A stretch of 64,000 bases of DNA from Rhodopseudomonas infernalis (GTDB lineage: Bacteria; Pseudomonadota; Alphaproteobacteria; Rhizobiales; Xanthobacteraceae), in NCBI RefSeq assembly GCF_022271405.1, contig NZ_JAJNAL010000007.1:1-64000 (forward strand), read 5' to 3'. This document shows positions 61,265 to 64,000 of the stretch, one piece after another. How positions within the stretch are numbered: position 1 is the stretch's first letter; each line of letters starts with the position of its first letter. The notes below the pieces were generated by a model. That model was not told the origin of the DNA. It saw only the letters and a program-made list of their open reading frames with translations, and did not search any database. Both the position numbers and the translations under genes were made by a program.

Positions 61265-61693
61265 TCAAGTCATTGGAATGGAGTAGGTCGACGTGACATG
61301 GGCAATCGGATCGGGCGACGTGCCGGACAGCAGCGAGACCTCACCGACGGCGAGCCGCTTGCCGAGCTTGAGCAGCCGCGCCACGGCGACCACATCCTGA
61401 GCGGGCTGGCCTTTCCGCAGGAAATTGATGTTGAGATTGGTCGTGACGGCGAGCGCGACCGGACCGATCGCCGACAGCAGCACGACGTACATAGCGAAGT
61501 CCGCCAGGGCCATCAGCGTCGGGCCCGACACTGTTCCACCCGGCCGCAGCATGCGATCGCTGTAGCGCTGCCGTAACAGGGACGTGCGACCATCGGCCGA
61601 CTCGATCGAAATATCGCCGTGGCTGAACGCCTGCGGGAACTCGCGCTGTAGAAATTCCTCGAGTTCGGCTACGCTCATTCTCGCATGTGTCAT
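61265..61693 (-). CDS. PaaI-type hotdog thioesterase
   Basis: 142 aa hotdog-fold protein: MLRPGGTVSGPTLMALADFAMYVVLLSAIG forms the central helix with an Asp that is usual at the active site, then TTNLNINFLRKG and VAVARLLKLGKRLAVGEVSL follow. It likely hydrolyses an acyl-CoA. ATG at 61693; the next Met (61678) is an alternative start. It is divergent from an enoyl-CoA hydratase gene, which suggests a shared acyl-CoA role. Confidence 0.85.
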   Translation of the reverse strand: MTHARMSVAELEEFLQREFPQAFSHGDISIESADGRTSLLRQRYSDRMLRPGGTVSGPTLMALADFAMYVVLLSAIGPVALAVTTNLNINFLRKGQPAQDVVAVARLLKLGKRLAVGEVSLLSGTSPDPIAHVTSTYSIPMT

Positions 61694-61781
61694 GTCGTTC
61701 CCGCCCTGCTCTCGCTTCGACGGTTTTGTTACAATAAGGTGACGCTCGTTCCCAGCGCTGGATTCTCGTTCGGATGATTTC

Positions 61782-62609
61782 ATGACAGCCTTGCCGGTCA
61801 TTGCGACGCCGACTTCGTCGCCCATTCTGCTGCGCGAAACGATCGACGGCGGTGTTGCGGTGCTGACGCTGAATCGTCCCGCCGCGCGAAATAGTCTGTC
61901 GCTCGAACTGATCGCCGATCTGCAGGCCGCGCTCGATCTGATCGCGCGCGACGATGGCGTCCGCGCCGTGGTGATCGCCGCGAACGGTCCAGCCTTTTGC
62001 GCCGGCCACGATCTGAAAGAACTCACCGCGCATCGCAATGACGCCGACCGCGGTCGCGCCAGCTTCAGCCGGATCATGACCGCCTGCAGCACGATGATGC
62101 AGGCGATCGTTTTGTCGCCGAAACCGGTCGTCGCCGCCGTGCAGGGCATCGCCACGGCCGCGGGTTGCCAACTGGTCGCGAGCTGCGATCTCGCGGTCGC
62201 CTCCGAGCAAGCCGGCTTTGCCACGCCGGGCGTCGATATCGGCCTGTTTTGCTCGACCCCGATGGTTGCGCTGTCGCGCAACGTTCCGCGCAAGCAGGCG
62301 ATGCATATGCTGCTGACCGGCGAACCCGTGCCGGCCGCCGAGGCGCATGCAATCGGCCTCATCAACAGCGTCGTGCCCCACGGCACCGAGCGCGACGCTG
62401 CGATCGCGCTGGCGCAGAAGATCGCCCGTAAATCCTCGCACACCATCAAGATCGGCAAGGAAGCGTTCTACAAGCAGGCCGAACTCAGCCTGGCCGACGC
62501 CTATCACTACGCCGCGCAAGTGATGACCGAGAACATGATGGCGCAGGACGCCGAAGAAGGCATCGGCGCGTTTCTCGAGAAGCGCGAGCCGGAGTGGAAG
62601 GACAAGTAA
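61782..62609 (+). CDS. Enoyl-CoA hydratase-related protein (ECHDC3-like)
   Basis: 275 aa crotonase. AFCAGHDLKEL (residues about 68-78) and the second oxyanion segment VQGIATAAGCQLVASCDLAVA are present. The usual catalytic Glu positions are replaced by Ala/Gln-like residues (ATAAGCQ, GLFCSTP), as in ECHDC3-type members, so hydratase activity is doubtful. It is divergent from the thioesterase. Confidence 0.85.
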   Translation: MTALPVIATPTSSPILLRETIDGGVAVLTLNRPAARNSLSLELIADLQAALDLIARDDGVRAVVIAANGPAFCAGHDLKELTAHRNDADRGRASFSRIMTACSTMMQAIVLSPKPVVAAVQGIATAAGCQLVASCDLAVASEQAGFATPGVDIGLFCSTPMVALSRNVPRKQAMHMLLTGEPVPAAEAHAIGLINSVVPHGTERDAAIALAQKIARKSSHTIKIGKEAFYKQAELSLADAYHYAAQVMTENMMAQDAEEGIGAFLEKREPEWKDK

Positions 62610-62622
62610 GTCCTCCTCGGCT

Positions 62623-62714
62623 CGTCATGCCCGGCCTTGTGCCGGGCATCCACGCCTTCGGGCGTTGACGTAGGAAGAAGGGCGTGGATGGCCGGGACAA
62701 GCCCGGCCATGACG
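62623..62714. repeat. Dispersed palindrome CGTCATGCCCGG..., copy B
   Basis: 92-base copy of the element at 55710-55799: same order of arms (CGTCATGCCCGG ... GGGCATCCACGCC, then GGCGTGGATGGCCGGGACAA and CCATGACG). It sits right after the enoyl-CoA hydratase gene. Read through, it encodes the peptide MDGRDKPGHDD, which is not a real N-terminus of the next gene. Confidence 0.85.
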
Positions 62715-62737
62715 ACGTCAAACAGAACGGCAACTTG

Positions 62738-63322
62738 ATGAACCACGACACCTACGCCGACACTTACATCCGCCAGATCCTCAACGGCGTGAAGACGATC
62801 GCGATGGTGGGCGCGTCGCCGCAGAATGTGCGGCCGAGTTACTTCGCGTTCAAATATCTCGCCGAGCGCGGCTACGACATGATTCCGATCAACCCCGGCC
62901 AGGTCGGCAAGAGCCTGCTCGGCAAGCCCTTCGTCGCGTCGCTGCGCGACATCGACCGGCCGATCGACATGGTCGACATCTTCCGCGCCTCCGCGCATGT
63001 GATGCCTATCGTCGAGGAATCGCTGGCCTTGGTGCCGCAGCCGAAAGTGATCTGGATGCAGCTCGGCGTTCGCAACGACGAAGCCGCGGCGCTTGCCGAG
63101 GCCGCTGGCGTCAAGGTGGTGATGAACCGCTGCCCGAAGATCGAGTACGGCCGGCTGTCGTCGGAGATCTCGTGGATGGGCGTCAATTCGCGGACGCTCA
63201 GCTCCAAGCGTGCCCCTGCCCCGATCAAGGGCATGCGTCTGTCGCTCGATCGTGCAAGTCTTGCGGGAGCCGATACCGCCGCGTCCGACCGTGCCGTGCG
63301 CGAGCGCGGCGATGGCAGCTAA
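62738..63322 (+). CDS. CoA-binding domain protein (YccU-like)
   Basis: 194 aa. The Rossmann-type CoA-binding fold is clear: KTIAMVGASPQNVRPSYFAFKYLAERGYDMIPINPG, then IDMVDIFRASAHVMPIVEE and KVIWMQLGVRNDEAAALAEAAGV. VVMNRCPKIEY holds the family CPK motif. It resembles the nucleotide-binding part of succinyl-CoA synthetase alpha. The C-terminal about 45 residues are an extension. ATG at 62738 is used because everything before it is repeat. Confidence 0.85.
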   Translation: MNHDTYADTYIRQILNGVKTIAMVGASPQNVRPSYFAFKYLAERGYDMIPINPGQVGKSLLGKPFVASLRDIDRPIDMVDIFRASAHVMPIVEESLALVPQPKVIWMQLGVRNDEAAALAEAAGVKVVMNRCPKIEYGRLSSEISWMGVNSRTLSSKRAPAPIKGMRLSLDRASLAGADTAASDRAVRERGDGS

Positions 63323-63413
63323 GGGAGCGATCGCCGCCGAGCTTGCTTGACCTTCCGCCGGGTTGCGCTCAGATAACGCGAAATCATCAGCCCAATCGAC
63401 GGAGGGATCGACC

Positions 63414-64000
63414 ATGACCGAACGAAGCCCGGGATTTGCCACGCTCGCGATCCACGCCGGCGCGCAGCCAGATCCGACCACCGGGGCACGGGCGACGCCT
63501 ATCTATCAGACCACGTCCTTCGTCTTCAACGACGCCGACCACGCCGCGTCGCTGTTCGGGCTGCAGGCCTTCGGCAACATCTACACCCGCATCACCAACC
63601 CGACGACCTCGGTGCTCGAGGAGCGCGTCGCCGCGCTGGAAGGCGGCACCGCCGCGCTTGCCACGGCGTCCGGCCACGCCGCGCAACTCGTCGCCCTGCA
63701 GCAGCTGCTGCAGCCCGGCGACGAATTCATCGCCGCGTGCAAACTCTATGGCGGCTCGATCAACCAGTTCACCCACGCCTTCAAGAGCTTCGGCTGGAAC
63801 GTGGTGTGGGCCGATCCGGACGATCTGCCGAGCTTCCAACGTGCAGTCAGCCCGAAGACCAAGGCGATCTTCATCGAGTCGATCGCCAACCCGGCCGGCA
63901 GCATCACCGACATCGAGGCGATCGCCGAGGTTGCCCGCAATGCTCACGTGCCGCTGATCGTCGACAACACGCTAGCGACGCCCTATCTGATCCGCCCGAT
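63414..64000 (+). CDS. O-acetylhomoserine sulfhydrylase-like PLP enzyme, 5' part
   Basis: The first 195 codons are in the window and the gene runs off the end. MTERSPGFATLAIHAGAQPDPTTGARATPIYQTTSF, YTRITNPTTSVLEERVAALEGG and the PLP Asp in LIVDNTLATPYL show a Cys/Met-metabolism PLP enzyme of the O-acetylhomoserine aminocarboxypropyltransferase branch. It makes homocysteine from O-acetylhomoserine and sulfide. The ATG follows GGAGGG. The PLP-binding Lys lies beyond the window. Confidence 0.92.
   Translation, partial: MTERSPGFATLAIHAGAQPDPTTGARATPIYQTTSFVFNDADHAASLFGLQAFGNIYTRITNPTTSVLEERVAALEGGTAALATASGHAAQLVALQQLLQPGDEFIAACKLYGGSINQFTHAFKSFGWNVVWADPDDLPSFQRAVSPKTKAIFIESIANPAGSITDIEAIAEVARNAHVPLIVDNTLATPYLIRP

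Noticed and set aside
62684-62737. N-terminal extension of the CoA-binding protein (MDGRDKPGHDD)
   Set aside because: These codons are the translated arm of the dispersed repeat; the real start is the ATG at 62738.
1-64000. CRISPR arrays, tRNA genes, IS elements, prophage
   Set aside because: I saw no regularly spaced direct repeats, no tRNA cloverleaf in the gaps, and no transposase or integrase reading frame.

Overview
The window is a gene-dense, high-GC chromosomal segment of an alphaproteobacterium. Protein flavour (fused PhaAB antiporter, cobQ and cobalamin transport genes, a dac-tmk-holB-metG-tatD block) and the many intergenic palindromes point to the Bradyrhizobium/Rhodopseudomonas group, most likely Rhodopseudomonas. 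This is inference from sequence character; no rRNA or other marker was compared. I see no rRNA, tRNA, IS element, prophage or CRISPR array.

Layout. 1-3.1 kb: a CNNM/CorC-type membrane protein and mazG (minus), divergent from queC. 3.1-4.8 kb: a serine-hydrolase-fold remnant that has lost its catalytic middle, converging on a CelD-type acyltransferase. 5.0-6.7 kb: a cobalt-type nitrile hydratase operon (alpha, beta, activator), divergent from an enoyl-CoA hydratase and a YdhR-like protein. 8.4-13.3 kb: a UvrD-family helicase, a secreted collagen-like protein and a PoxB-like ThDP enzyme. 13.3-19.3 kb: a seven-function Pha/Mrp cation/proton antiporter operon in six overlapping genes. 19.5-24.2 kb: a LysR regulator divergent from a TcpA/HadA-like flavin monooxygenase, its flavin reductase, an NTF2-fold protein and an intradiol dioxygenase, a phenol-to-hydroxyquinol-type route that lacks maleylacetate reductase here.

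24.2-32.1 kb: EcsC-like protein, class II sirtuin, then a cobalamin island. One B12 riboswitch precedes a btuC-btuD-btuF importer; a second, on the minus strand, precedes a cysteine-rich small-domain gene; a phosphatase and cobQ follow. 32.1-37.0 kb: VOC protein, alpha/beta hydrolase and SDR (minus) with a divergent LysR gene, then an MHS-type transporter. 37.3-40.6 kb: membrane protein, winged-helix regulator, a cis-prenyltransferase (UppS type) and a BchE-like radical SAM enzyme. Two copies of the palindrome ACTTTG-N5-CAAAGT stand before the membrane protein and at the uppS-like start. This is the best candidate in the window for an undescribed system. 41.2-45.8 kb: TRAP transporter (DctP, fused DctQM) with an acyl-CoA ligase.

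46.3-64 kb: a degenerate-GGDEF/EAL protein; the housekeeping run dac-tmk-holB-metG-tatD-MBL hydrolase; rlpA, separated from dac by an opposite-strand epoxide-hydrolase-like gene; an AI-2E-family transporter; an ABM monooxygenase; a diguanylate cyclase; rplM-rpsI with a clear terminator; a PaaI-type thioesterase; enoyl-CoA hydratase; a CoA-binding protein; and the start of an O-acetylhomoserine sulfhydrylase cut by the window end. Palindromic repeats of several families fill the gaps at 35.6, 40.8-41.0, 45.9-46.2, 55.7, 58.6 and 62.6 kb.
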